This document shows, in pieces, positions 1 through 7,476 of a stretch of 16,904 bases of DNA. Position numbers and translations under genes: made by a program. Every line of letters starts with the position of its first letter. The stretch's first letter is position 1. Where the stretch lies: NCBI RefSeq assembly GCF_000272405.2, contig NZ_AJZM02000177.1, forward strand, positions 57,909 through 74,812, read 5' to 3'. This DNA comes from Vibrio tasmaniensis 1F-187 (GTDB lineage Bacteria; Pseudomonadota; Gammaproteobacteria; Enterobacterales; Vibrionaceae). The notes beneath the pieces are model-generated. The model searched no databases and was not told the origin of the DNA. It saw only the letters and a list, made by a program, of their open reading frames with translations.

Positions 1-447
1 GGAATAGCCTGTTATTAAACCGGACAAATACAACATTTCTTTCAACACTGTACGTTCCAAAAGAAAGTCTCACTTTAATAAGAACAAGGCCATCTAAAAA
101 AAGAGCCCCTAAATAGGCGCTCTTTTCGTTTTTTGATACTTCCTGTATCCATAGACAAGTCCAATCTGTAGTACTTTCACTGAAAGCCAGATCATCGATA
201 TCTCCAGTTGTGTATCAACTTAAATGTAACACAATCTCCAGGATTTTCTAAAACACAACAGAGATAATGAGTTTAGTCCCACTGCATCTCACCACTCAGC
301 ACTTGTTCGATGCCATCAATAAAGAGGAAAACTTGCCATTAGTAAAACTGATGCTGAATTAAAATCATTAATTTTACTTAACTGCCAGTTACTTCTATCG
401 TGACTGCATGCATCTTCAATAAACTTATTAACGCTGGGAAACTGACT
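1..447. other. Intergenic region upstream of the ACT-domain gene
   Basis: No convincing protein-coding gene is visible in this stretch. It holds a terminator hairpin near 95-131, described separately, which probably ends a plus-strand gene lying before the window. A 31-codon ATG frame at 267-362 has an AGAGA-like sequence just before it, but its product is not recognisable and it is not called as a gene. The remainder is AT-rich sequence that probably contains the promoter of the ACT-domain gene; no clear -35/-10 pair stands out. Confidence 0.5.
95..131 (+). terminator. Rho-independent terminator
   Basis: The left arm AAAAAAGAGC (around 96-105) pairs with GCTCTTTT (119-126). An inner CCTA/TAGG pairing is separated from the outer stem by one C-C mismatch. 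T-rich sequence follows the right arm and A-rich sequence precedes the left arm, so it could work in both directions. It probably ends a gene that lies to the left of the window. Confidence 0.65.
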
Positions 448-849
448 ATGACTGCCATTACCGATCTAGACCTTCTACTGAAATCCATGTCACCAGAATT
501 AATCGACGGTAACTATGTTTTTTGCACTGTCGACGGAGCGCTAGCAGACTATGTTCAGCTCAATCCAATCTCGACTTTTCGTGAAAAAGAAGGTTTAACA
601 CTGGTTCTGGAAGAAGACGTTGCGACCAAAGCTCAGCTAAACTTCGACGCTGTGTTTAGCCTGATCACTTTATCGGTACATTCGAGCCTTGAAGCGGTTG
701 GATTGACGGCTGCTTTTGCGACAAAGCTTGGCTCATACGGCATTAGCGCTAACGTTGTTGCAGGCTACTATCACGACCATATCTTCGTTCAGAAAGACAA
801 AGCTGAAGCCGCAATGAGTGCGCTAAGAGAATTTTCAGAAGTAGATTAG
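448..849 (+). CDS. ACT domain-containing protein (COG3602 type)
   Basis: The product is a small cytoplasmic protein of about 133 residues. The N-terminal half (LLKSMSPELIDGNYVFCTV) and the C-terminal half (residues about 65-133, with VGLTAAFATKLGSYGIS and VVAGYYHDHIFV) match the arrangement of COG3602, where an N-terminal DUF2241-like part precedes an ACT fold. ACT domains usually bind amino acids or other small ligands and regulate enzymes, but the ligand of this family is not known. The frame is open from an ATG at 400. The ATG at 448 is preferred because the domain begins there and a GGGA sits about nine bases upstream. The gene stands alone, converges on the chemoreceptor gene, and ends at a strong hairpin. 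Confidence 0.8.
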   Translation: MTAITDLDLLLKSMSPELIDGNYVFCTVDGALADYVQLNPISTFREKEGLTLVLEEDVATKAQLNFDAVFSLITLSVHSSLEAVGLTAAFATKLGSYGISANVVAGYYHDHIFVQKDKAEAAMSALREFSEVD

Positions 850-875
850 TAAAGAATTCTATTGTTCACAGACGC

Positions 876-905
876 AAAAAAAGCGACGTAATCTACGTCG
901 CTTTG
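876..905 (+). terminator. Bidirectional terminator after the ACT-domain gene
   Basis: A perfect 9-bp stem, AGCGACGTA (882-890) with TACGTCGCT (894-902), closes a 3-base loop. An A-run precedes it (876-881) and T residues follow, so it can terminate transcription from either side. It sits between two convergent genes. Confidence 0.8.
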
Positions 906-910
906 GCTTA

Positions 911-963
911 TTGCTTAACAATCACTCACTGATCAGGCATCAGTGAGTGACACAGTTAAGCAA
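911..963 (-). terminator. Nested hairpin at the end of the chemoreceptor gene
   Basis: The inner stem is a perfect 12-bp pairing of TCACTCACTGAT (922-933) with ATCAGTGAGTGA (939-950), with a 5-base loop. An outer perfect 9-bp pairing, TTGCTTAAC (911-919) with GTTAAGCAA (955-963), flanks it through a small internal loop. The outer arm covers the chemoreceptor stop codon (956-958). There is no long T-run directly after it on the minus strand, so it may stabilise the mRNA 3' end or act together with the hairpin at 876-905. Confidence 0.55.
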
Positions 964-2842
964 GCTTAAAAGTCGCCACTTTGTCACTTAAACCAGCGGC
1001 TTGGCTCTTAAGTTCGTTCGACTCAGTTAAGCTGTCCTGTGCGCCCACAACTAAGTGGTCCGTAACATCTTTAATGGTCGTAATGTTCTGAGTAATTTCA
1101 CCCGTCACGTGCGTTTGCTCTTCTGCTGCGGTAGCAATTTGAGTCGCCATATCACTAATCAAAGCCACCGCTGTGTTGATCTCTTCTAGCGCATGTGAAG
1201 CTCGGTCGGCATCTTCGACGGAATGTATTGCCAGTTTCGAGCTGCTCTCCATAAGATCAACCGCTTGAGCCGTTGTGCGTTGTAAAACATCAATCGTTGA
1301 CTTTATCTCTTCTGTTGAAGAGTGAGTTCGTTGAGAAAGCACACGTACTTCATCTGCAACTACAGCAAAACCACGACCTTGTTCACCAGCACGCGCCGCT
1401 TCAATAGCAGCATTCAAAGCAAGCAAGTTAGTTTGCTCTGCAATACCTTGAATCGTAGCAAGTACCGTCGAAATCTCTTGAGCATGCTTGTTTAGCTCGC
1501 TGATCACGTTGCCCGCCTCGTTCACTTCATTGGCGAGGTTATTGATAGAACCTTTAGTATCGACAACCAGGGCGTGACCGCTATTAGTGCTTGTCGCAGA
1601 GTCTTGTGCCGCTTTTGCGGTTTGCTCAGCATGCGATGCAATTTCTTGCGTTGCACTCGCCATTTCCGTTACAGCCGTCGCCACCATGGTGATCTCTTGC
1701 TGTTGATGATTAAGCTCGTCCACCGAACGATTCGCTCGCTGAGTACTTTTCTCTGACTGGCTGTTAAGCTGCTCTGATTGCCCACGAATATGACCAATCA
1801 ACTGCTGTAAACTTCCTACAAAAGTGTTGAAGTTCTGTGCTAGTTCTCCTACTTCGTCTTGGTTCTCAACATGAATACGCTGAGTTAAATCACCACTACC
1901 ATTAGCGATCTGCGCCAATGCTTGAGACACATGGTTCAACGGACGGAACAGAATAGTACACAGCAGGTTAAACAATATGGTACATACAATCACAACCAAC
2001 AGTGTCACCAACACTTGACCGATCACCGCATCAAATAACGGTGCAACCAAAGAGTCATGATTAACAACACTGATAGTAATCAGGCTTGTACCATCAATCG
2101 CACGTGCGTACAGAACATAGTCGCTGCCATTTAACTCGATAGCCGTGTCTTTACCGCTAGTCAGTGCCTTCTGTACATCAGAAAAATCTAGCCCTAGCGA
2201 GCTAATGTTCTCATTCAGCAACTTTGTATCAGCGTGCGTGTAAACCGTGCCTTTGTTGGTCGCGATAAACATGTAGCCTTCGCCTGGAAGAATCACTTTT
2301 TCAAGGCTGTTTAGAATGTCGGTAATTTCTACATCAGCACCTAAAACGACCTGCTGGCCATGCAGTTGCATTGCAGTACCCAACGACACAACGTTCGCCC
2401 CAGTTGCCGCGGCAACCGTTGGGTTATCCATGAACACCTTACTTGGGTTCGCAACCGCATTGGTGTACCAACCCCATACGCGTGGATCATCATTGCCCGG
2501 TGGCAACACTACGCCATTCGCATTTTTTTGCGAGCCATCAGGGAACGCTAAGAACACATTATCAAACGAGCCTGAATCACGAACCTGCTTCAGGTGAGTG
2601 ACCAAGCTTTCTTGTTGTGACTCCTTCGAAAGTGAAGTAAGCGCACGCTCTTTGGATAAGATCCAATCCGATACATATTGATTGTAAGAAGCTGACGCAC
2701 CTTCTAAGCGCTGTTCAACTTCAATATCCAACCGTTGCAATGAAGCACGAAAAGACAATACCTCGACCAAAATCCCCCCCAGGATAATGGCCATGCTAGC
2801 AGAGATCGCCAGCTTATTTTTAAGCGAGAGTTTCTTGAACAT
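956..2842 (-). CDS. Methyl-accepting chemotaxis protein, dCache sensor
   Basis: This is an inner-membrane chemoreceptor of 628 residues. The order is a first membrane helix (about residues 9-30), a periplasmic sensor of about 240 residues, a second membrane helix (about 275-300), a HAMP linker, and a long cytoplasmic signalling coiled coil. The sensor resembles dCache_1, with DPRVWGWYTNAV in the position of the usual RPWY ligand motif and a later GADVEI. The signalling hairpin is plain (GIAEQTNLLALNAAIEAARA and GRGFAVVADEVR), so it should contact CheA and CheW. Its ligand cannot be read from sequence; dCache receptors often sense amino acids or organic acids. The frame is open to a TTG at 2905, but the ATG at 2842 gives the normal short basic N-terminus (MFKKLSLKNK) before the first helix. 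The gene is monocistronic, and an 18-bp palindrome lies just upstream. Confidence 0.93.
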   Translation of the reverse strand: MFKKLSLKNKLAISASMAIILGGILVEVLSFRASLQRLDIEVEQRLEGASASYNQYVSDWILSKERALTSLSKESQQESLVTHLKQVRDSGSFDNVFLAFPDGSQKNANGVVLPPGNDDPRVWGWYTNAVANPSKVFMDNPTVAAATGANVVSLGTAMQLHGQQVVLGADVEITDILNSLEKVILPGEGYMFIATNKGTVYTHADTKLLNENISSLGLDFSDVQKALTSGKDTAIELNGSDYVLYARAIDGTSLITISVVNHDSLVAPLFDAVIGQVLVTLLVVIVCTILFNLLCTILFRPLNHVSQALAQIANGSGDLTQRIHVENQDEVGELAQNFNTFVGSLQQLIGHIRGQSEQLNSQSEKSTQRANRSVDELNHQQQEITMVATAVTEMASATQEIASHAEQTAKAAQDSATSTNSGHALVVDTKGSINNLANEVNEAGNVISELNKHAQEISTVLATIQGIAEQTNLLALNAAIEAARAGEQGRGFAVVADEVRVLSQRTHSSTEEIKSTIDVLQRTTAQAVDLMESSSKLAIHSVEDADRASHALEEINTAVALISDMATQIATAAEEQTHVTGEITQNITTIKDVTDHLVVGAQDSLTESNELKSQAAGLSDKVATFKLA

Positions 2843-2873
2843 AGGAAACCTATAATTTGGAAGTAAAAACCGC

Positions 2874-2891
2874 GGTGACAAATTTGTCACC
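2874..2891. promoter_or_regulatory. 18-bp perfect palindrome upstream of the chemoreceptor
   Basis: GGTGACAAATTTGTCACC is a perfect palindrome located 32-49 bases before the chosen ATG of the chemoreceptor gene. The position and symmetry suggest an operator. It is not a CRP site, because the GTGA/TCAC halves are eight bases apart rather than six. The binding protein is unknown. Confidence 0.45.
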
Positions 2892-2905
2892 AACACAGTT
2901 TGCAA

Positions 2906-3320
2906 GCACCATTTATTTTACGCTTTAAAATAAATTAATAAACCATCCAAGGTTAATATCAGCAATATATGTGAGTAGGGGCACGCATAGCGAGACATTC
3001 ACCAAGTAAATTATTGATTGCATGAGAAATTATACCGAACGGCCTGTTGGAGGATAATTAAGTTAAATACGCTCAACATAGCGTTGTTACCTAGACGAAA
3101 AAATAGAAAAGGACCCAACACATAACGTTCAGCCCTTTATTTCTCGTCATTTAAACCCAACGGCATTCTTATTTCCATCAGATCAATATTTATATTCGAT
3201 TACTTAGATTTCACCGAAGTTGGGGTTAGTTAATAATCGCTTTAATTACTTTACTAACTATTAGTTTTGTCAGTTATTGTATTTTCACTTACCCAATACT
3301 AACTCAACAACCAACGACTA
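2906..3320. other. Gene-poor interval
   Basis: About 415 AT-rich bases lie between the chemoreceptor promoter and the short OMP-like frame, and no open frame of note is seen on either strand. If the OMP-like frame at 3321-3464 is a truncated gene, its missing portion should have lain at 3320 and below. I could not recognise barrel-like sequence there in any frame. Confidence 0.5.
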
Positions 3321-3464
3321 CTAGTTGTTCGTCACAGAAAGTTTGTAGCCCAAATGTTGAACATTCACATCAGCGTAGCCTAGAGCAACGGCATAGTCTG
3401 CTGCGTTTGTGAAAGCAGAAAACATGATTGAAACGGCTAGTGTTATAAACACACTCATTTTCAT
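3321..3464 (-). pseudogene. Truncated outer-membrane-protein-like gene or small exported peptide (47 aa)
   Basis: A 47-codon frame begins with an ATG preceded by a good AAGGA ribosome site eight bases away. It encodes a typical Sec signal peptide (MKMSVFITLAVSIMFSAFTNA, cleavage after the final Ala). The mature part is only about 26 residues. Its first stretch (DYAVALGYADVNVQHLGYKL) looks like the opening beta-strands of a small OmpA/OmpW-like barrel, but the frame then stops with two consecutive TAG codons. The simplest reading is a porin-type gene cut short by deletion or a nonsense change. The alternative is a genuine small exported peptide, and the intact ribosome site and signal peptide leave that open. 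Confidence 0.5.
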
Positions 3465-3540
3465 ATTTTGTTCCTTTTTGGCTAAATAGTTTTAACTGGT
3501 TAAATGGGGTTAGTTAGTTAATTGAGCGAACTGAATGTTA

Positions 3541-4002
3541 TTACCAACGTGAGCGATATGAACGATGGCAGCTTTTGCAAGTCGCCTGCGCTGCTTTTAA
3601 TCCTGATTCTACCAGTGATACATCACCTTGTTGGCTACCTTGATAGAGTTCTTGGAACCCTTGATTCATTTGACTTAGTAGTCGTTCGAATTTTTCAGGC
3701 TCACTCCACACACTCTCTTTAGCTTTACTTCCCTCTTGGCTGCCCACCGGAAATGACGTCAGTAACAATTCGCTATGAGCTGTTAACTCTAAACTCGTTT
3801 CTTCTAATACCTGCCAACTCGTATCGTTGCCATCTAATAAGTCTTTGGCTTGCTCAATCAAGGTTTCAACTTGTGTAAATGCGTATTGGCGCTGTTCAAT
3901 TTGGTTCGAATGATCTTGTGATGCCCAAGCGTGGGTACTAAGTAAAACGGTTGTAGTGCACAGTAGGCTCACCAATCTCTTGTGAATCATTCTCTTGTTC
4001 AT
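3541..4002 (-). CDS. Cytochrome c' (c-type, four-helix bundle)
   Basis: This is a 153-residue periplasmic cytochrome. It has a Sec signal peptide (about residues 1-28, ending STHAWA), a helical body, and a haem-binding CKSCH motif near the C-terminus (Cys142, Cys145, His146). The C-terminal motif and the size are characteristic of cytochrome c'. Such proteins bind nitric oxide and are linked to NO protection, but the exact role here is unknown. The frame is open to an ATG at 4056. The ATG at 4002 is chosen because AGGAGA precedes it at good spacing and the signal peptide starts there. It is transcribed divergently from a cytochrome b561-like gene across a large palindrome, and the two proteins may form an electron-transfer pair. 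Confidence 0.88.
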   Translation of the reverse strand: MNKRMIHKRLVSLLCTTTVLLSTHAWASQDHSNQIEQRQYAFTQVETLIEQAKDLLDGNDTSWQVLEETSLELTAHSELLLTSFPVGSQEGSKAKESVWSEPEKFERLLSQMNQGFQELYQGSQQGDVSLVESGLKAAQATCKSCHRSYRSRW

Positions 4003-4131
4003 ATTGATCTCTCCTCGCTTCATATAGCTTTTGTTGTCTGGTTTCGATACAGACATCGATGATTCGTTTCGGTGTTCCGTTTTGCTCTGATGTCTGTGTT
4101 TCTTTGACGCCTGTGTTTCCTTGATAAAGTC

Positions 4132-4177
4132 AATTTACACAGCAATAGTTGCAATTGCAACTATTGCTGTGTGAATT
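4132..4177. promoter_or_regulatory. 46-bp palindrome in the cytochrome c'/b561 divergent promoter
   Basis: Bases 4137-4172 form a perfect 36-bp palindrome without a spacer, centred between 4154 and 4155 on GCAATTGC. Symmetry extends to 4132-4177 with a single mismatched pair (4136/4173). It sits 130 bases from the cytochrome c' start and 48 bases from the b561 start. It could be a shared operator for both genes. The central ATAGTTGCAATTGCAACTAT is the type of symmetric site bound by MarR-family repressors, but that family assignment is a guess. It could also extrude as a cruciform. Confidence 0.7.
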
Positions 4178-4224
4178 ACTGTAAAGCGAACAGAGATTAA
4201 ATAAACAAAAGAGAGAGTGAAACT

Positions 4225-4848
4225 ATGAAGATTTGGGATCTATCAACTCGCCTATACCATTGGACGCAAGCGGCGCTTTTCATGGGGTTAATGGCATCGG
4301 GCATTTCAGGTAATGGACCCCACGTTCAACTTGGGCTAGCACTTATGACATTAATCGTTTGGCGATTGGTCTGGGGTTGGGTGGGTAGCGAAACGAGCCG
4401 GTTCAGACAGTTTTTACGATCACCTAAATCAGTAGTTCGTTATTTATTAGGGAAAGAAAAAGAAAAGCCAGGCCATAATCCTGCTGGCGGTTGGATGGTT
4501 GTTACACTGTTATCAGCTTTAACTATTCAGTGTGTTTCTGGTTTAGCCTTAGCAGGGCTTCTTGATCACTTACCCTATGCAAATATCTGGTTGAATGACT
4601 CCGTATTTTCATTATTAGAAAACATTCACCTCACTATGATAAAAGTACTTCCAACTCTGATTGCGGTACACGTCCTTGCCGTTTTGTTCTATAAATTACG
4701 CTCAAAACCATTAACTTGGGCAATGGTCACTGGCTTCCAAAGAAAAATCGAACTTAATGGCAGTGTTGCGTTTGTTTCTCAATGGCGTGCGTTAGGCGTA
4801 CTAGCTTTAGCGGCGCTGCTCATCATTATGCTGACAGTGTTGGCGTAA
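4225..4848 (+). CDS. Cytochrome b561-type membrane protein
   Basis: The product is a 207-residue inner-membrane protein with four or five predicted helices, of the prokaryotic cytochrome b561 / Ni-Fe hydrogenase b-type cytochrome family. Its start, MKIWDLSTRLYHWTQAALF, is the family signature: the His of LYHW is a likely haem b ligand. Further candidate ligands are the His residues in ENIHLTMIK and IAVHVLAVLF. It should pass electrons between the quinone pool and a periplasmic c-type cytochrome, and the divergent cytochrome c' gene is the obvious partner. A purine-rich GAGAGAG lies about seven bases before the ATG. The gene converges on the DUF1826 gene with no strong terminator between them. 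Confidence 0.85.
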   Translation: MKIWDLSTRLYHWTQAALFMGLMASGISGNGPHVQLGLALMTLIVWRLVWGWVGSETSRFRQFLRSPKSVVRYLLGKEKEKPGHNPAGGWMVVTLLSALTIQCVSGLALAGLLDHLPYANIWLNDSVFSLLENIHLTMIKVLPTLIAVHVLAVLFYKLRSKPLTWAMVTGFQRKIELNGSVAFVSQWRALGVLALAALLIIMLTVLA

Positions 4849-4934
4849 ATTAATAGGTTTGACGAGTATAAAACCGGATGTACAAAAGGGGTAAGCCGAC
4901 GACTTCTAAAAATCGTCTCGCGAATAGAGCGCGA

Positions 4935-5651
4935 CTAACCAAAATCTAACGTCAGCAACAATCGCGTCTCGTTAGATGAAGTTACGGGTGAGCAATGCAC
5001 CAGACCCGCGTTTTCGTTGCCACTCCATCGCTCCCCTTTAAGCAATGCCACATCACCACTCGAAAGTTGCTCGATATCCGACTCATGACTGTACAAGCCT
5101 GACTCTGAATCTGGCTTTCCGTTACTCCCTCTTCCTAGCTTCGTACGGTCGACCAAGTCGTTTGGCAGCCATTGAGTGGCAACACCATGATAGGTAGTCA
5201 CTAAACGGCAAGGGACTTGGTCAACATGGAAGCGTGGACACATCGCTTTATTCAGAACCGCTAAACGGAGCCCTACTTCTTCAAGATCAAACAAACAACA
5301 GAACATATCCACCAGCTCTACCATGTTTTCTAGTAGTGCTTTAGATGCGGTTTCGTCGGTAGCAAACTCCAATTTCTCATAGGCGTTGTCTGGAGACAGG
5401 CTCATAGATTTACTGAAGTTTGGATTCAAGGCGATAAATTCACTGATTGCCATTGTTAAATCTTCATCAAATGTACGCTGCCAAATCGCAATATTGACAT
5501 TGCTTTGATAGATGTCTGCCAGCACCGTTGGCTGCTCAGAAGCGCTATAGCATGGAGCATGATTCGCATGAACCTTGATACTTGCAGCAGAACCAATGTT
5601 AAGTGGCTGATTATTATCGGTTGTCACAGGTTTCGTTAACACGGCATTCAT
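4935..5651 (-). CDS. DUF1826 domain-containing protein, probably Zur-regulated
   Basis: This is a soluble 238-residue protein of the DUF1826 family, whose biochemical function is unknown. Recognisable family features are NIAIWQR near residue 56, CPRFHVDQVPCRLVTTY (Cys138, His142, Asp144), GVATQWLP, and a C-terminal VHCSP followed by LLLTLDFG. As I recall, DUF1826 genes are found with zinc-responsive COG0523 genes in Zur regulons of gammaproteobacteria. The palindrome upstream (5719-5758) supports the same control here. The frame is open to an ATG at 5672. The ATG at 5651 is preferred because AAGGAG stands nine bases before it. A role in zinc-limited growth is inference, and the Cys/His/Asp cluster could be a metal site. 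Confidence 0.8.
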   Translation of the reverse strand: MNAVLTKPVTTDNNQPLNIGSAASIKVHANHAPCYSASEQPTVLADIYQSNVNIAIWQRTFDEDLTMAISEFIALNPNFSKSMSLSPDNAYEKLEFATDETASKALLENMVELVDMFCCLFDLEEVGLRLAVLNKAMCPRFHVDQVPCRLVTTYHGVATQWLPNDLVDRTKLGRGSNGKPDSESGLYSHESDIEQLSSGDVALLKGERWSGNENAGLVHCSPVTSSNETRLLLTLDFG

Positions 5652-5718
5652 TACGTCATCTCCTTGATACATGCTTGTTGTTTTCCTCTTACCGATACGA
5701 ACGTTATTCTCAGTAAGA

Positions 5719-5758
5719 GTGATATTTTGGTTATGTTATAACATAACCAAGATATCAC
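5719..5758 (-). promoter_or_regulatory. Zur-box-like operator overlapping the DUF1826 promoter
   Basis: A 40-bp inverted repeat has 19 of 20 pairs matched (mismatch 5726/5751), and 5727-5750 is fully symmetric. The core GTTATGTTATAACATAAC closely resembles the Zur operator of enteric and marine gammaproteobacteria. On the minus strand a TATAAC (5735-5740) lies inside it and a TTGCTT (5759-5764) lies 18 bases upstream. The repressor would therefore cover the probable -10 element of the DUF1826 gene. Confidence 0.75.
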
Positions 5759-6071
5759 AAGCAACTTGGCATACATGTTTCCAATTATATGGATATGCGT
5801 TTGCAGCCTTAGGTAACTTGATGAATGTGGATCACTGCAGAAAAACGCGAAAGCTTAGCTATGGCGTTCATATAAATTGACTCAGCAAGCAACGGCTTTC
5901 ACACCATAAGCCCCAAGTTAATCGAGAACTCAGACACGAAAGTGTTGAATTACGCGTTCTATAAGTTCAGAGATGTCGTTGATGTCACATGTCGTTACAC
6001 AGCATGACGTCTTAAGGCTTTACATCTTGAGCGAGGTAAACAACAATCCCTGAGAATAAATCCATAACATA
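5759..6071. other. Intergenic region before the VC0807-type gene
   Basis: No gene is supported here. It separates the zinc-box promoter, which fires leftwards, from the membrane-protein gene, which reads rightwards, so it should hold the promoter of the latter. No convincing -35/-10 pair or operator was seen. Confidence 0.45.
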
Positions 6072-6086
6072 ATGTATTTAGAAATT

Positions 6087-6782
6087 ATGAGCAGCACAGA
6101 AAACAAAAAATCGAGTCCTCTTTTCGAAGTCGTATTTAACGTCTTTCTTCCTTCATTCATCTTAATGAAGTTCAGTGGAGAGGAACACCTAGGAACTGGC
6201 TTAGCACTACTTGTCGCGCTTGCCTTCCCTATTGCTTACGGTGGTATGGAGTTAGTCCGCAACAAGAAGTTTAACTTCATCGCGGCACTTGGCTTTGTCA
6301 GCGTATTATTAACCGGCGGTATCGGCTTCTTCGAACTTGATACTCGTTGGTTAGCATTAAAAGAAGCATTAATACCCGGCCTAATTGGTTTAGCGGTTCT
6401 TGGCTCAACCTTCACTCGCTACCCGTTTATCCAAAAAGTTATCTTCACGCCTGCACTGTTAAACATATCTCTAATCGAAGAGCGTTTAAGAGAGTTTGGT
6501 AACCAAGCAGAGTTTAATCGTTGCCTAATGAAGTCAAACTACCTATTCGCTAGTACCTTCGCATTTTCTTCTGCGATGAACTACTTTCTAGCGACTTGGA
6601 TTGTGACTAGCCCAGCAGGTACTGCAGCTTTTAATGAAGAATTGGGTAAGTTGACACTTTACAGCTACCCGGCCATCGCTATACCAAGTATGTTGATGAT
6701 GTTAGGTATCTTCTACTACATTTGGCGCCAAGTTCGCTCGATGACTTCGCTAAAAACGGAACAGATCTTTATTACTAAATAA
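6087..6782 (+). CDS. VC0807-family multi-pass membrane protein
   Basis: This is an integral inner-membrane protein of about 231 residues with roughly six hydrophobic segments, interrupted by a charged stretch (SLIEERLREFGNQAEFNRCL) near the middle. It resembles the VC0807-type family of Vibrio; no transport substrate or reaction is established for these proteins. Two starts are possible, ATG at 6072 and ATG at 6087 (MSSTENKKSS). Neither has a strong ribosome site. The second is preferred because it begins a typical polar N-terminus. The gene is monocistronic and ends at a clear terminator at 6853-6890. Confidence 0.7.
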   Translation: MSSTENKKSSPLFEVVFNVFLPSFILMKFSGEEHLGTGLALLVALAFPIAYGGMELVRNKKFNFIAALGFVSVLLTGGIGFFELDTRWLALKEALIPGLIGLAVLGSTFTRYPFIQKVIFTPALLNISLIEERLREFGNQAEFNRCLMKSNYLFASTFAFSSAMNYFLATWIVTSPAGTAAFNEELGKLTLYSYPAIAIPSMLMMLGIFYYIWRQVRSMTSLKTEQIFITK

Positions 6783-6852
6783 TTTTCGTTGCGTTAGCTC
6801 CGAGTACAAAACCGCTTCAAATACTCGATTGCTTTAAAAAACAGATTGCTTC

Positions 6853-6890
6853 AAAAAAGCATGAGCCCAGCACACACGCTGGGCTTTTTT
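6853..6890 (+). terminator. Rho-independent terminator
   Basis: A perfect 8-bp stem AGCCCAGC (6864-6871) / GCTGGGCT (6878-6885) with a 6-base loop is followed by TTTTT. A run of A before it may allow pairing with the T tract. It ends the VC0807-type gene. Confidence 0.9.
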
Positions 6891-7174
6891 GTCTGTTCTA
6901 CATACAGCAAAATATTAACTTTCAATTGATATCATGAATTAATTTAAACAAAACGATGTTCATTTTCATGACTCACTGTCCATAACTGGCCGAAAACAAG
7001 TAATAGTCAATGATTTGCATTGAATGAGGCGTGATATGTTTTTATAATCAACTTCGTTTGTTACTTTACAAAGTTCAATCCTAGCAATGACATAACTTCA
7101 GTTCATATTGGTCATATTTAACCAATAGTTTGCAAAAACCAAACGCCAGACGAACTCGACAAGGAATTTAAAAC
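6891..7174 (+). promoter_or_regulatory. Promoter and leader region of the HU-family gene
   Basis: A TTGAAT (7020-7025) and a perfect TATAAT (7043-7048), spaced by 17 bases, form a good sigma-70 promoter. It would give a leader of about 120 bases before the HU gene. Within that leader, TATTGGT (7106-7112) and ACCAATA (7121-7127) form an inverted repeat with an 8-base spacer, a possible operator or small hairpin. AAGGA lies about 11 bases before the HU start codon. Confidence 0.5.
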
Positions 7175-7450
7175 ATGAACAAATCTCAATTAGTTGAACA
7201 CATCGCAACTTCTGCTGACATCTCAAAAGAGCAAGCAGGCACAGCACTCAATGCACTCGTTGAAGGCATCTCGACTACGCTTGCTAATGGCGACGATGTA
7301 TCTATCCTTGGATTTGGTAGCTTTAAAGTGAATAGCCGCGCTGCTCGCACTGGTCGCAATCCAAGAACTGGAGAAGAGATTCAAATCTCAGCGTCAAAAA
7401 CACCAGCATTTAAAGCAGGTAAAGCACTAAAAGAGACATGCAACCTGTAA
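7175..7450 (+). CDS. HU-family DNA-binding protein (divergent paralogue)
   Basis: The product is a 91-residue nucleoid protein of the HU/IHF fold. It has the N-terminal helical dimerisation part ([20 protein letters not shown]), the [11 protein letters not shown] turn, and the DNA-binding beta arm [12 protein letters not shown] with the Pro that inserts between base pairs. It is less like classical HupA/HupB than those are to each other: for example, ETCNL replaces the usual KDAVK-type end, adding a Cys. Vibrios carry their main hup genes elsewhere, so this is likely an extra paralogue. The 47-residue gene 26 bases downstream is probably co-transcribed. Confidence 0.88.
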   Translation: MNKSQLVEHIATSADISKEQAGTALNALVEGISTTLANGDDVSILGFGSFKVNSRAARTGRNPRTGEEIQISASKTPAFKAGKALKETCNL

Positions 7451-7476
7451 GATAGAAAATACAAGGAAGGTTACCG

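Noticed and set aside
267..362. 31-codon ATG frame before the ACT-domain gene
   Set aside because: It has a weak purine stretch before it, but its product is unrecognisable and too short to support without conservation data.
2843..2905. N-terminal extension of the chemoreceptor from a TTG
   Set aside because: It would add residues before the normal basic N-terminus and runs across the 18-bp palindrome; the ATG at 2842 fits the family.
3522..3722. 66-codon plus-strand frame
   Set aside because: Shadow of the cytochrome c' gene on the opposite strand.
5671..5880. 69-codon plus-strand frame
   Set aside because: It lies over the Zur-box palindrome and the DUF1826 promoter, has no ribosome site and resembles no protein.
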